A stretch of DNA of 64,000 nt from positions 20,345,701 through 20,409,700 of the forward strand of contig OZ024890.1 in assembly GCA_964017195.1 (NCBI GenBank). Reading direction: 5' to 3'. Origin of the DNA: Siderastrea radians (Eukaryota; Cnidaria; Anthozoa; Scleractinia; Rhizangiidae). The position numbers and the translations under genes are program-made. Of the stretch, positions 1-33,101 are shown piece by piece. Position 1 is the first letter of the stretch; every line of letters starts with the position of its first letter. The notes beneath the pieces were generated by a model, which made no database searches, was not told where the DNA came from, and was given only the letters and a program-made list of their open reading frames with translations.

Positions 1-836
1 GCTAACATAGTAGAACGATTTTCATAACTACTGCTTCAAGGTCGTACAATGACAATTTCTCAAGTGTTGCTCTTTAACATTTTTCGTGCAACATGTCTCG
101 CAAGGATTCGACAAAATTACGAGACAAATCGCATGAAACTTAGTGTAAAAAACACCTAAACGGAAGCAAAATTTATCTTAATCTTTTATCTCCAAATAGA
201 TTTGAAGGACATAGCGCGATAATCCTTACAAGATCGTGCGTAAAAATATACCGACCAATTTAACTGAACACTCTACGCTATTGCGGCCGAAAACACATAA
301 AAGCAGAAAGAAAACATCTTTTTTTCCACCTTTGGCTCCAAAAACGGAAATCGGAACCTTTAAAACGATTTTGTACCTCCTACAAAGCTAATGCCTAAGT
401 AATCTTATATCGCAAAAGCTAAGAGAACCTCATTATGTTAGCATGCATATTCAAATTAAACAATTCCAGTATTTTGCGAAACAATCCCGTCACTTTTGGG
501 TGTTCTTAGTTGGCTCTTCATTTCTTCTCTTATTATTGAAACCCGTTTTGGTAAAAAATAATGGCATAATCTCCCCCGCTTTAACAAACGAAATGAGCAA
601 CTTAACACCGACTTTCACACCGCGTTTTTTAAATTTCTGATCTAAAAGCGTTCGCGGCGGCTAAACGTTTCACAAACATTTCGCAATTTTTGCCTTTGTC
701 TCTCGCGTTTCAAAACAGTTTGGGCTGTTTAGAATCGTTTTTAGCAGTCCAAACAGTGACGCATAACACGAAATAAACTGGTTGTAAGGGAGGTAATGGA
801 AACGACACGCACTACAATACATACAAAAAATAACGA
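1..836. other. No gene recognised, AT-rich flank
   Basis: AT-rich DNA. The only open frame starting with ATG (443-640, plus) is short, lacks a recognisable domain and has no splice or promoter context. I see no clear repeat. Confidence 0.5.
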
Positions 837-1700
837 TTAGTGATCGTTTCCAGTGAGCTCTACTATTTCCATTATTTCCTCGTTCGCTGTTGCTTTTTGC
901 CGTTCCGCTTTTGAAACCCTGGTTGAGTCTATCTCGGAGACTTGTTTCGCTGCAGGCAATGCCTGGTTAGCAGTTTCTGTCCAACTAAACTTTGCATCTG
1001 ACTGCACATCGTCCGAATCCTCTAGTGCGCTTCCCGTCTGGTTATCAGGTGTTTGATTGTGTTCCGACGTTGCTACAACAGCAACTGCAGTATCTGTGCG
1101 ATCATTTTCCTTGTCATTTAGCGACGCATCAGAACATTCTCTCTCGCTCACATTTTCTGCCGCAGGTTCCCCATCCTCACGCGATTTATCTGCGTTTATT
1201 TTGTAGCTGTAAACTTCAACGGTGACTGAATGCGCATTTGACGACTGAGAACAACACTCCGCTCGCTTCCCGGTTAGATCCTCGATTATTTTCCCGCTCG
1301 CGCTGTAGTCACTTACGTCGTCAACATCATCCCCTTGTCCCTCGTTTGCAGCAATTTCGATTCTGTCCCCAGCATTTTCTTTTATGTCCTCGCCTTCAAT
1401 CTCCTTGCCAACGCTCGATGAGCCCGGGAGCGATTGTAAATCTTCGGCCTTTATTCGTTCTCGTCTGCGAAGCTGAGGATGAAAGAGAAGGGGATTTTGA
1501 AGTTGTTCTTGCGCACCTTGAAACTTTTCCACCGCTGGGTCGGGGTCTCTCTCGTCGACGTGATAAACTCTCAATTCTCCAACATCTCGCAAAAGACACA
1601 GAGTCGAATCTGAGACCATGTAGATTCTTGGTTGCAAACAAATAGTCTCATGAGTAGGCGACGAATTTATGATAACAGCATGTGAGGGACTGCAGCCCAT
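837..1700 (-). CDS. Unrecognised acidic protein with MGC N-terminus
   Basis: I do not recognise this 287-residue protein. The open frame extends 20 codons further upstream, but I chose the internal start at 1700-1698 because it gives the N-terminus MGCSPSH. A glycine at position 2, a cysteine at 3 and a serine at 6 fit N-myristoylation plus palmitoylation, so a membrane-tethered protein is inferred. Residues 1 to about 75 are of mixed composition with some hydrophobic stretches. The rest is rich in Asp, Glu, Ser and Asn with clusters such as DDVDDVSDYSASGK, which suggests disorder. There is no signal peptide, membrane segment or known catalytic motif. The frame ends in TAA with no splice donor needed, so it can stand as a single-exon gene, though it may be a terminal exon of something longer. 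A TATA-like box lies about 270 bases upstream on the same strand. Expression is not proven. Confidence 0.5.
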   Translation of the reverse strand: MGCSPSHAVIINSSPTHETICLQPRIYMVSDSTLCLLRDVGELRVYHVDERDPDPAVEKFQGAQEQLQNPLLFHPQLRRRERIKAEDLQSLPGSSSVGKEIEGEDIKENAGDRIEIAANEGQGDDVDDVSDYSASGKIIEDLTGKRAECCSQSSNAHSVTVEVYSYKINADKSREDGEPAAENVSERECSDASLNDKENDRTDTAVAVVATSEHNQTPDNQTGSALEDSDDVQSDAKFSWTETANQALPAAKQVSEIDSTRVSKAERQKATANEEIMEIVELTGNDH

Positions 1701-1912
1701 TATTTTGCCTTTTTCTGCATAAAATGAATTTGTGAAGTTATTATACAATCTGTAGAACAAGACATGAAGTTTTCTGATGGCAGATGAAACTGTGTAACTT
1801 TCGTCGATCGAAGTAGCTTTTCAGAAAGCCAGCTTACTTTAAGTTCTGCCAATCAAAAGCGTATTTCTCTTGTCCGCATTATCTATTCAAAACATTATCC
1901 GGTTCTTTTCAA

Positions 1913-1974
1913 TATAAATACCCTCTGGCCAGCTGTCTGCAAACTCGACGACACAAAATTGGTTGCTATTTATA
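1913..1974. promoter_or_regulatory. Two opposed TATA-like boxes
   Basis: TATAAATA is on the plus strand at 1913-1920, and TATAAATAG on the minus strand at 1966-1974. The minus-strand box is correctly oriented for the MGC protein and would place transcription start near 1940, giving a 5' leader of about 240 bases. The plus-strand box has no clear gene downstream. These are sequence matches only. Confidence 0.35.
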
Positions 1975-1980
1975 TCGCAG

Positions 1981-2790
1981 CGCCTGTAATTTTGCGCGAA
2001 CGATTCCAAAGGGGGCCTTCACCGCATTATTTACCGATCATTTTTTAAGCAATGTGCTAGCGGAAGATGTGCAAAAAATTGCCTCTACGTGAAAACGTCT
2101 TCGAATGCATCTTCTAACACTAAAATAAACAACAGCAAACTGTCAACAGTTCAAGAACTTCCACTTTCCTTTATTTTTTCTATTTTTTCTTTCTTTTTTA
2201 GCTATTTAAAATTTTTTGGTGACATGAACATCAGCTGTCGAAAATGCTCCCGTTTAAATTTACATATTTTTTGTTTATTAAAAACAGAGTTTTTCCCTTA
2301 AACATAAAAACCTGCGGGAAATAAAAAAGATGAACTTTGCCATGCTATACAACTGAGTTAATAAAGAAATTTTGCCACCGCAAAGAAATTCAAAATAAAT
2401 TTTAGGGTTATATTAGCCCTTTGTCAGAGCGAATCAGTTAATAAATCCAAATCTTTGTGTTTTACTTCCCCTCTGACGCAGCACCAGTTCCTTCATATAC
2501 TAAGCCCTTCATTCACTTACCATGCTATAATTTGGAATTACTTATGATAAGTTTTTTGTTTTTGTTTTTTGGGACAAGTGACAACTTTATGGCTTTGCCA
2601 CTTGTCGGGAATGAAGTCTGACTAGAGTTTCCTAAACCGTCGAACTTCTTTTAATAACTTTTTGAGTCCGTGAAAGACATCCTAGAGTGAGATCAATTTA
2701 AATAAAAGGTACGGAGAAGTAGATTCGTATGGTGTTGTTTGCTAAGCTGTCTACATTGGTAAGACTTTTGAATATGTACACGGAATCCTT
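1981..2790. other. Intergenic, nothing recognised
   Basis: AT-rich sequence with pyrimidine runs near 2160-2210. No conserved coding frame is visible. Confidence 0.45.
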
Positions 2791-2792
2791 AG

Positions 2793-3034
2793 GGCTTGGC
2801 TAAATTAGGAAACACTGTTGCAGAACATTTTTTGTGGGAAGTGAATGTTTTCCAGTTTAGCCACACGAGAAACACATGTTGCGGAAGCAAATTTTGCTTC
2901 TTGGAAAAAAGTAAAAGCGTAGCTGCTTCCCAGGTGCAAACTTTGCTTGGGAAACATATGTTGCAGAGTTTAACCACAGAAGAAACAATGAGGAGAAACA
3001 ATGATTTCGCAACGTTTCCTAGTTTAGCCAGGCC
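2793..3034. mobile_element. MITE with TTGGCTAAA ends
   Basis: The left end reads GGCTTGGCTAAATTAGGAAA. The right end, read in reverse complement, is GGCCTGGCTAAACTAGGAAA, so the termini are inverted repeats of about 25 bases. The interior is largely palindromic, which explains overlapping open frames on both strands. There is no transposase. No target duplication was clear. Confidence 0.65.
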
Positions 3035-3700
3035 GTAAGAGTGGCCATCTAGACGAAAGCTATCGTGAAATAGCGCTTTTATGTGATGCTGGTATTGTTA
3101 AAAATCGATTTTTGGAAAGTAAAATTTGTTGTTTTTTTTTTACCGCTCGGGCGTTTCATCGTTTTTAGCAATCGACTTGTTTACTTGCTTCCAAGAGACT
3201 TCTCAGCGGAAAGCCGTGACAATGTTGCCTCTACGTGCCTCTGTAATCTCAGATCAGATAAAAACAGCCAACAGGATGACAAACAAAACTCTCAACCTCA
3301 AAGAAAGTAAACGTGTAATAAGACTGGTTTATTCCTACCAATTGTTTTTGCTGTTAATTGTCAGTTGACGTGGGCATTAGTTGGAAAAAGTTTCCGTTTA
3401 ATATACAGAATTTCTTTTCATTAAATTACTACAGAAAGTGTCATTAAGGATTGGCGGGTGACCCGTGAATTTAAGTCAAATCATGGAAGCAGCCCCAATG
3501 TTATTTACCACCAAACATAACTACAAATTACAAGGTGATGATATGTAAATATCGAAGAGGCGCGTTGGTGTAGTGATAGTGATTTCGATCGGGAAATCGT
3601 ATCCTGTTGTTTCTCTACGCAAATTTTGCTCCACATTTTCTCTTATCTATCGTAGGGAATCTAAAAAAGTTCTCAGAATAACCACGGGTGACCACCCTCT
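3035..3700. other. Intergenic, nothing recognised
   Basis: No conserved frame. A short stretch near 3560-3600 faintly resembles the 5' half of a tRNA but lacks a B box. Confidence 0.4.
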
Positions 3701-3710
3701 CTTGCGACCG

Positions 3711-4155
3711 TGTTTAGAATGTGTTTATAAATTACTTTACCGGTTGTCACATTTGTCTTTCTAAGGGCGCTGTTCAGGGCCTTTAAACTGACCTTAATTA
3801 TATAGAAACAGTCCAACACATTAAAATGATTTCGTTTTTCGTTTCTCTGTGTTTTTGTTTATTTCACCCTCATGAGAGCAGTTTTACAAAGTATGACTCT
3901 CTCAGAAGTATACTTCTGTTGTGACAATGTTTAGAATTGGTTTTTAATTACTTTTACCAGTTGTCTAATTAGTCTTTTTAAGGGTGATTTTTAGGGCCTT
4001 TAAACTGACCTAAATTATAAATAGAAACAGTCAAACATTAAAATGATTTCGTTTTTCGTTTCTCTGTTGTTGCTGTTTATTTGACTCTCACGTGAACAAA
4101 GTATGACTTTTATACCTTTTACAAAGTATGACTCTATCAGAAGTATACTTCTGAG
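3711..4155. repeat. Tandem duplication, 218-bp period
   Basis: TGTTTAGAAT begins at 3711 and again at 3929. The two units stay recognisable through the shared blocks AGGGCCTTTAAACTGACC, TTAAAATGATTTCGTTTTTC and TCAGAAGTATACTTCTG. The copies differ by many substitutions and small indels, so the duplication is not recent. Confidence 0.75.
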
Positions 4156-4159
4156 GTCA

Positions 4160-6179
4160 CTTGAACAGGGAACTGGAGAGCCCGTGAACTGTATAAATCG
4201 TTCTATGGAGGTCTCCTTGAGAAAGAGGTTGCCACCGTGTCCCTTTCGTGTATCTTCGGATCGTTGTTGTTTGTTGCTTTGTTGTTTGTGTACCGTTTGT
4301 TTGTTTTTTTTTTCTTTCGAATGTTCGGGAATATTATGTCTCGCTGAACATGACACTTGCCGTGCGTTTACCTCCTCTGTTCTTCAGTGTTTTTATTCGC
4401 ATTCCTTATAGCAGCTGACAACTTACTCACACCTTCACCCGCTAGTGGTGTCGGTGGCCCATCAGGGCAGTTGAAAGCCATTAATACAACCACCAACGAG
4501 CCATAACATAACCTGTTCCAGGCTCCAAGATAGTGAAGAAAGCGCAAATTGAGAAAACAAGCGCGAAAAACGCGTGGGGGCTGGGGAAAGACGAGGCGGC
4601 AGCTCTCCTTACAGCTTTCCCTTTTCCCGCCAACACCCCCCTTTTCCCCAGATCCCGCGCGTTTCCTTTCTAATTTTCGTGCCGTCCTTACCATCTGAGA
4701 GCCTGGAACAAGATAGCTTTAAAATGCCATAAGAATACTTTTTTTTAACATAGCCTTTAGTTAACGCACGCTGCGATTGGTTGAAAACCATGCTGCTGTG
4801 GCAACACGAATTGGAAGTTTGGCGTGAGTGTTTCCATAACTGCCTCAACTACTCGTAAAAAGCCGAGACTTGCCTGCCGAGTTAAAATTGCTCCTTTTTC
4901 TCCTGTGGTGCTGGATAATGAGAGAGACAGAAAACAAGAGAGGAACGCGAATTTCTTGTGGATCTGTTATCTTCTTTGCAATAATTTCAGTCAAAATAAC
5001 AGGACATAACACTAAAGGGAACGGGTATCAAAGTTCTCGTTGCGCAACCTTCAAAACGAAAAATCTCGATTTCTCAACTAAATTCCGACACTCAGAGAAG
5101 CTGCAATTTAGTTCCTATTAAGTTGAAATTATTTCTTTGATTCTAATTGATCTGTTATCTTCCATAAGGGGAAAACACAAATAGAAGCACATTTAAGATC
5201 GTGATTACGCTGTCGCAACCTTCAACTTGCAAAATCAGAGGCGATTTCCTAATTTTCTTCGGGCTCCACGATCGCTTGTTCGCCGTCGTCTTCGTCTTAC
5301 GAAACTCATGAGACACGAATTAAAAAATCAGCTTTATTTCACGATTTTGTAGTTTGGCATTTACACGGTATTTTAACTCACTTTGCGCATTATTTTAAAA
5401 AATGGGTTGATCACCAACATATCTGCAACCAATACACTGAACACGTGGTAACAACAACAAACGCAACCTGTTTCCCAGGGTCTCTTCCTCCCCCCCCCTC
5501 CCCCTCCCCCTCCCCCTGGAGGGAGAAGGGGCGGGAAGAGGGGAGAGCCTGAGAACGACTTGGCCACGTACAATCATCTTAATCCTAGTCTGCTGTTGGT
5601 TTGCCAAGAGAAAGAGTTTCTGAAACAATGTACATTCGAAGCTACCGACATCAAACGAGTCGCCTACACTAGAGTTGTCCATTTCCAGATGTAGGTTTTA
5701 TACGAGTATATCGGCACCTCTTTTTAACTTTCTGACTTTTGAACAACGAGTTATTCTGTCTGCCTGTGCCATAACAAAGCCAGTGAACCGCCGTAAAAAC
5801 GAGGAGTACGTATTCTAGATATTCTTTCCAACTTAAGGAATGTTCTGTAAATTGGGCTAAAGACAACATATCAGAGCCCTCTTAAAAGGTTCCAAATCTG
5901 TTACTGGAGGATTTGGCACTAAAAAAACACTTGTTTCCCAGAATATCACAGTGCATTAAAACTTTCAACGATCACAACGATTAACGCCTGTATTCTAACT
6001 GTGTTTTCAACAAGCAGGGCTGTTTTACTATCTATGACACAAAAATAACTATCGCTATAACTATAACCTTTAAATCTCAATAAATTCTAACAACGTCTTG
6101 TTGACCGCACGGTGTTTGCGTTTTTCGATTTTACTCTCTAATTTCTTTTACTTTTCAAACGTACCGATGTCGATGTAAT
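4160..6179. other. Intergenic with part of a dispersed repeat
   Basis: No conserved gene was seen. The segment at about 4660-4720 (CTTTCTAATTTTCG, then TGAGAGC and TGGAACA) recurs at about 62415-62470. A C-rich run lies near 5490-5518. ORFs in this stretch have no recognisable domain. Confidence 0.4.
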
Positions 6180-6286
6180 GCGTGATTAGTGTTGTGTGAC
6201 ATTTTTACTCGTGTCACACAACACGAATCACGCGAACAGGTGAACTATCGATTAATAAAGCGTACTTATCACGAGTGTCGTGATAA
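6180..6286. repeat. Two short hairpins beyond VPS35 3' end
   Basis: The arms at 6180-6200 and 6213-6233 are inverted 21-mers with one mismatch, around a 12-base loop. A second small palindrome, TATCACGAGTGTCGTGATA, follows at about 6268-6286. They lie 3' of VPS35 on its own strand. They could be a small transposon relic or an RNA structure; the sequence does not decide. Confidence 0.55.
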
Positions 6287-6571
6287 ATTTTTAACCTTCT
6301 AATTTCCTAAACTACTTGTGGTTCTAAGCGAATCCCCTTTTAACCAGCCTCTGTTGAACAAAAATAACTATTTCACGGCAGCTACCTGCATTCAGGCAAG
6401 AACCTGCTCCAGCAATGTCCATAAGACAGTTCATAAACAAACATGTCCTTCTTATCGCGCCACATATGCTATTAAAATTTCCTTCACAGCCCGACTGTCA
6501 AGGTTTCATTTTACTTGAACAATACATGTACATTATGATAACTCTGATAATTATCTACCAGGCAATAAAAC

Positions 6572-29048
<22,477 letters not shown>

Positions 29049-29364
29049 TTTGCTCAGTTCCCTCTTGTCTTCCCCGAAACATGCAAGGACGTAGCACGTG
29101 ACCTTTCGACGGTGACTGGGACGCCTACTAGTGCTCAGACCTCTCCCGAGTGACCGAAAATTACATGTTACGAACGCGGCAAATTACGAAGATGCAATCG
29201 TGATCAATCCGCCAACGAAAAGCTTACACATAGTGTACACATGACTGCTGTAGTCATTTCGTGATTTTATATCGAAGTTTGCAAAAAAACATTTTGATTT
29301 ACAGAAACTTGCAAAGGACAGTTCAGCAAATATCCCAGAGCGGAAGACAAAGCGGGTTTTCAAA
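29049..29364. promoter_or_regulatory. Bidirectional VPS35/ABCB9 promoter with CLEAR-type E-box
   Basis: The start codons of VPS35 (minus) and the ABCB9-like gene (plus) are 316 bases apart and diverge. CACGTGAC at 29095-29102 matches the core of the TFEB/TFE3 CLEAR element (GTCACGTGAC), with GC instead of GT on the 5' side. No TATA box was clear. A single promoter serving both genes follows from spacing. TFEB-type control is inference from one motif. Confidence 0.6.
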
Positions 29365-31827
29365 ATGGCGTCTTGTTTTGGTTGTCGCCATGTGGGACAG
29401 GCTCTCTTTGTCACCATTTTGGGAGCACTTCTGGACGTGTTCCTTTCTAATGTGTTGCTCATTCATGGCAAGGACTTTTCAAGTTTCAGTCAGCGGTTGC
29501 AAGTGCGAGAATTCAAGTTTTGTTCGTCTGTTTTCGACCTGTGGGTCCTGTCTGTGGTTCGCTTCTGTGCTTTGTTTGGTGCTGCGCTGGGGCTTTTGTT
29601 CGCCAAACGCAAAGTGGAGGCAGTTGCCAGGATAATTCTCTTCAAAAAGCCGCTGCTCTACTACAGCATTGCAGTCGTTGTTTTTGTCGTAATAAAGTTT
29701 CTGTTGAGCACGGAATGTAGCTTGGAAAAGAATGCCAAAATCTGGCTGTGGTGTTTTATGGGGTGGACCTTCTTTGGCACTGTTATGGCAAATGGTCTGT
29801 GGTACCTACTTTCTAAAATCAAAGCTGTGAGATTATCTACCGAACAGGAAATTGGCTCAATACAAGAGAGGGAAACGCTTCTAAACGTGGGCGATTTTAA
29901 CAATTTAGAGGACAGCACATCTGAGACAGAAGACAGAACCAAAACTAAGAAAGAAAGTAATATTTCAAGTTGGAGACTTATGTCTTATTGCAAACCAGAC
30001 ATCCCTTATGTTTGCTTGGCATCGTCGTTCCTTATCCTAGCAGCAATCGGTGAAATCTTCATTCCTTATTATACTGGACAGGTTATAGATGGTATTGCCA
30101 TTGAAAAAGACAGAGAAAAGTTTACAAAATCCATTATAATCATGACACTGATTTCTCTGGGTACAGCGATTGCTGCTGGATTGCGAGGTGGTCTATTTAA
30201 CTTAATTCAAGGAAGATTTATCAGGAGAATCAACAACCATTTATTTGGCTCAATCATTAAGCAGGAAATTGGATTCTTTGATAGCACAAAAACTGGGGAA
30301 ATAGTCTCACGGCTGACCTCAGACACAACAAAAATGTCTGACCAAGTTGGACTGAACATAAATGTCTTGCTACGTAACTGTGTCCAGTCTATTGGAACTT
30401 GTGTCTTTATGTTCAAGCTTTCATGGAAACTGAGCGTTGTAACTCTTATTGGGCTCCCTTTAGTCGCATTTATCTCGGATCTTTATGGAGAATACTACAA
30501 AAAGCTCTCAACCCAGGTACAAGAAGCAACTGCTAAAGCAAACGAGATTGCAGCAGAAGTGGTGTCTTCGATGAAAACTGTCCGTAGCTTTGCTAATGAA
30601 GATGGAGAGCTTGAGCGTTACAAAAGCAGACAGAATGCCATATTAAAACTTAAAATCAAGGAGTCCTTCCTCTACGGTGGTTACAGATGGTGTACAGAAA
30701 TCCTGGCCCTTGCTCTTGATGTTGTGGTGTTACTGTATGGTGGCCATTTGGTTCTTGAAGGTGAACTTAGTGGAGGATACCTAGTTTCTTTCATACTTTA
30801 CCAACTGCAGCTGACCTTCTATATTGAAGAAGTTGGAGACATATATACAGGCCTTATGGAAGCTGTGGGTGCATCTAAGAAAGTATTTGAACTCATCGAC
30901 AGAAAACCTAAGATCCAGAACATTGGTGTTTTCACACCCAGTGAGATGTCAGGTGAAATCAGGTTTGAAAACGTTTCATTTACCTATCCCACAAGACCAG
31001 ATATTTCAGTTTTGAATAATGTGTCCTTCAGCGCAGCCCGAGGTGAAGTTGTTGCACTTGTTGGTCCTAGTGGTGGTGGAAAAAGCACGTGCATAAGTCT
31101 TTTAGAACACTTTTACGAACCAATGGCTGGCGAAGTTCAAATTGATTCAGTCCCAGTAAGAAATTATGAACACAAATATCTGCACAGCAGAGTTGCTTTG
31201 GTTGGTCAAGAGCCTGTTCTCTTTGCTAGATCAGTCAAGGAGAACATTGCTTATGGCCTTAACTTAAATGGCAGAGAGGTTGAGCAAGGGTTAGTGGAAC
31301 GCGTGGCACAACTTGCAAATGCTCATAGCTTTATTAGTGACTTGCCAGAAGGTTATGACACAGAAACTGGAGAAAAGGGTTTACAGTTGTCAGGTGGGCA
31401 AAAGCAAAGAGTTGCCATTGCCAGAGCACTTGTACGAAATCCACAAATACTCCTTCTTGATGAAGCAACCAGTGCTCTAGATGCAGAGAGTGAGCATCTG
31501 GTCCAGGATGCCATTTACAAAAATTTGTCTGGTTATACAGTATTGATCGTGGCTCATCGCTTAAGCACCATCGAGAAAGCTGACAGGATTGTGGTTATTG
31601 ACCAGGGTAGAGTCATTGCACAAGGGAAACACAAAGAGCTTGTGGAACAGAATGGACTGTACGCGAAGCTTGTGAGACGTCAAATGTTAGGTCTTGAAAA
31701 GTGTCCCTCTTCTGACAATGCCCATCCTCCAAGTAGATGCCGGAGTTGGTCTGATTCTGAAAGTAGTGATGGTGATAGCTCTAACTATTCTTCTAGTCCA
31801 CACACTTCAGCTTTCTCAAAAAAGTGA
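29365..31827 (+). CDS. ABCB9: Lysosomal half ABC transporter, ABCB9/TAPL-like
   Basis: This is an 820-residue TMD0-TMD-NBD half transporter encoded in one uninterrupted exon. In vertebrates ABCB9 (TAPL) is a homodimer that pumps cytosolic peptides into lysosomes. Residues 1 to about 140 hold four hydrophobic segments (TMD0, which targets the human protein to lysosomes). The ABC membrane domain spans about 205-500 and the ATPase about 535-780. Walker A GPSGGGKST is at 567-575, the Q-loop Gln at 615, the signature LSGGQ at 675-679, Walker B ILLLDE at 695-700 with catalytic Glu700, and the H-loop His at 731. Both ATP sites should work in a homodimer. The C-tail (from about 785) is Ser-rich and longer than in human (766 residues total). 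ABCB2/ABCB3 are alternatives, but the canonical Walker B Glu and full TMD0 favour ABCB9. The intronless structure suggests an old retrocopy or intron loss, yet the frame is intact. A possible poly(A) signal AATAAA is at 32574-32579. Confidence 0.93.
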   Translation: MASCFGCRHVGQALFVTILGALLDVFLSNVLLIHGKDFSSFSQRLQVREFKFCSSVFDLWVLSVVRFCALFGAALGLLFAKRKVEAVARIILFKKPLLYYSIAVVVFVVIKFLLSTECSLEKNAKIWLWCFMGWTFFGTVMANGLWYLLSKIKAVRLSTEQEIGSIQERETLLNVGDFNNLEDSTSETEDRTKTKKESNISSWRLMSYCKPDIPYVCLASSFLILAAIGEIFIPYYTGQVIDGIAIEKDREKFTKSIIIMTLISLGTAIAAGLRGGLFNLIQGRFIRRINNHLFGSIIKQEIGFFDSTKTGEIVSRLTSDTTKMSDQVGLNINVLLRNCVQSIGTCVFMFKLSWKLSVVTLIGLPLVAFISDLYGEYYKKLSTQVQEATAKANEIAAEVVSSMKTVRSFANEDGELERYKSRQNAILKLKIKESFLYGGYRWCTEILALALDVVVLLYGGHLVLEGELSGGYLVSFILYQLQLTFYIEEVGDIYTGLMEAVGASKKVFELIDRKPKIQNIGVFTPSEMSGEIRFENVSFTYPTRPDISVLNNVSFSAARGEVVALVGPSGGGKSTCISLLEHFYEPMAGEVQIDSVPVRNYEHKYLHSRVALVGQEPVLFARSVKENIAYGLNLNGREVEQGLVERVAQLANAHSFISDLPEGYDTETGEKGLQLSGGQKQRVAIARALVRNPQILLLDEATSALDAESEHLVQDAIYKNLSGYTVLIVAHRLSTIEKADRIVVIDQGRVIAQGKHKELVEQNGLYAKLVRRQMLGLEKCPSSDNAHPPSRCRSWSDSESSDGDSSNYSSSPHTSAFSKK

Positions 31828-32010
31828 ACGTAAAATTTTTGACATTAAGTTGCCAAAAATGAATAACATTAATACAGTAATAACAACTTACACTTTTGTT
31901 ACTGCGCGTATGTTTTACACATCTCTGGTCTGGTGTGAGGTATTGAAGTTTCTTAAGAAATTTGCCTACTAATACAAAAGTATTTTGTGCGGTTTATGGC
32001 TATCTGGAAA

Positions 32011-32230
32011 AAGCAGATCTTAGCAAGGGCTATCAGAATCCAAAAGGAAAATTGGGGGTAGCCTTGCATTTTTCAGCGATAACTGAGCTTAAATTTGGAA
32101 AGAAATGGCCATACATTCTTTATATTTTAAAGCTTTTTTAGAATTGCGGTTTTAGAATTATCTCTGAAAAATGAATGGTGACCCATATTTTTCTTTTCAG
32201 ATTCCAATAACCTTTGCTAAGATCTGGTTT
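32011..32230. mobile_element. Hairpin MITE downstream of ABCB9
   Basis: AAGCAGATCTTAGCAAGGGC at the left is mirrored by the complement of CCTTTGCTAAGATCTGGTTT at the right. The pairing continues inward through CATTTTTCAG-type blocks for about 80 bases with mismatches. Confidence 0.7.
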
Positions 32231-32895
32231 TCCCCCATAGTCATATAACCTTTGCAAAAACACCTCTGTATTAGGAGGCACTGTCCTTAATGGTGAGGGG
32301 AAAGTGTTCATGGAAGTAGGGTAACTCTTCTAGAGAGCTCTGATTGCCTTGATTTTTGCAGTTTCTCTGGATTTGTTTTATTGTGGTATTTGGAAAGTAA
32401 TTTAGAATGGCAAGCGTAAATGTTACCCTCATGAGTTTTAGTGAATTTTCCCAGTTAGTCCACTGAAAAAGTTTGTGGAAATCTTATTGTGTCAACATCA
32501 ACTGAAGTTGAAGGTGTTGGTGATGGTTTATTCTGCCTATTCCCTTGAAGGGGTGCAAGGAAAGATGGCTTATAATAAATATCTTTTTGGTAGAATTGGT
32601 GACAATTTTTTCAAATTATTTCTGGGTATCTTATTATAAGTTGAAGGGTACTGCAAAAAAGTGAATAATGCAATCTTTGCAAGAAAAAAATTGAAAAACA
32701 CTCCTAACTTGTCCAGTTTTTGCATGTACTGCAGATTTTGTCCGCTAAAACATTGTCCATGTATATTTTTGTCAGAAGGCCAACTTTTTATAGATATCAC
32801 CATGGCAAAGGGCCAGTAAAACAAAATTTGGCCATTGTTACAGTGTCCTTGTTGTTATTTTGCCTTGAAAAAAATAAAAACAAACCAGTATTTTT

Positions 32896-33100
32896 ATACC
32901 TAATCGTACCTTTTTGGTACGCTTCGGTGGCATATCAGGCGAGTTTGGTCGAGCCATGGTTTGTATTTTGGCGAGACGCAGTCGAGCCAAAATACCCATG
33001 GTGAGATTTTGGCGAGACGCAGTCGAGCCAAAATACCCATGGTGAGACCAAACTAGCCTGATATGCTGCCAAAGCGTACCAAAAAGGTACGATTAGGTAT
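32896..33100. mobile_element. Foldback element with inner 41-bp tandem repeat
   Basis: The outer arms start ATACCTAATCGTACCTTTTT and are complemented at the right end, giving about 55 paired bases. The middle holds two direct copies of a 41-bp unit starting at 32965 and 33006, each with GGCGAGACGCAGTCGAGCC. The unit itself has GGC...GCC and TTTTGGC/GCCAAAA inverted pieces. Confidence 0.8.
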
Positions 33101-33101
33101 T

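Noticed and set aside
1238..1645. Plus-strand frame of 135 residues opposite the MGC protein
   Set aside because: It overlaps the minus-strand frame fully, has no start context and shows no domain; treated as a shadow.
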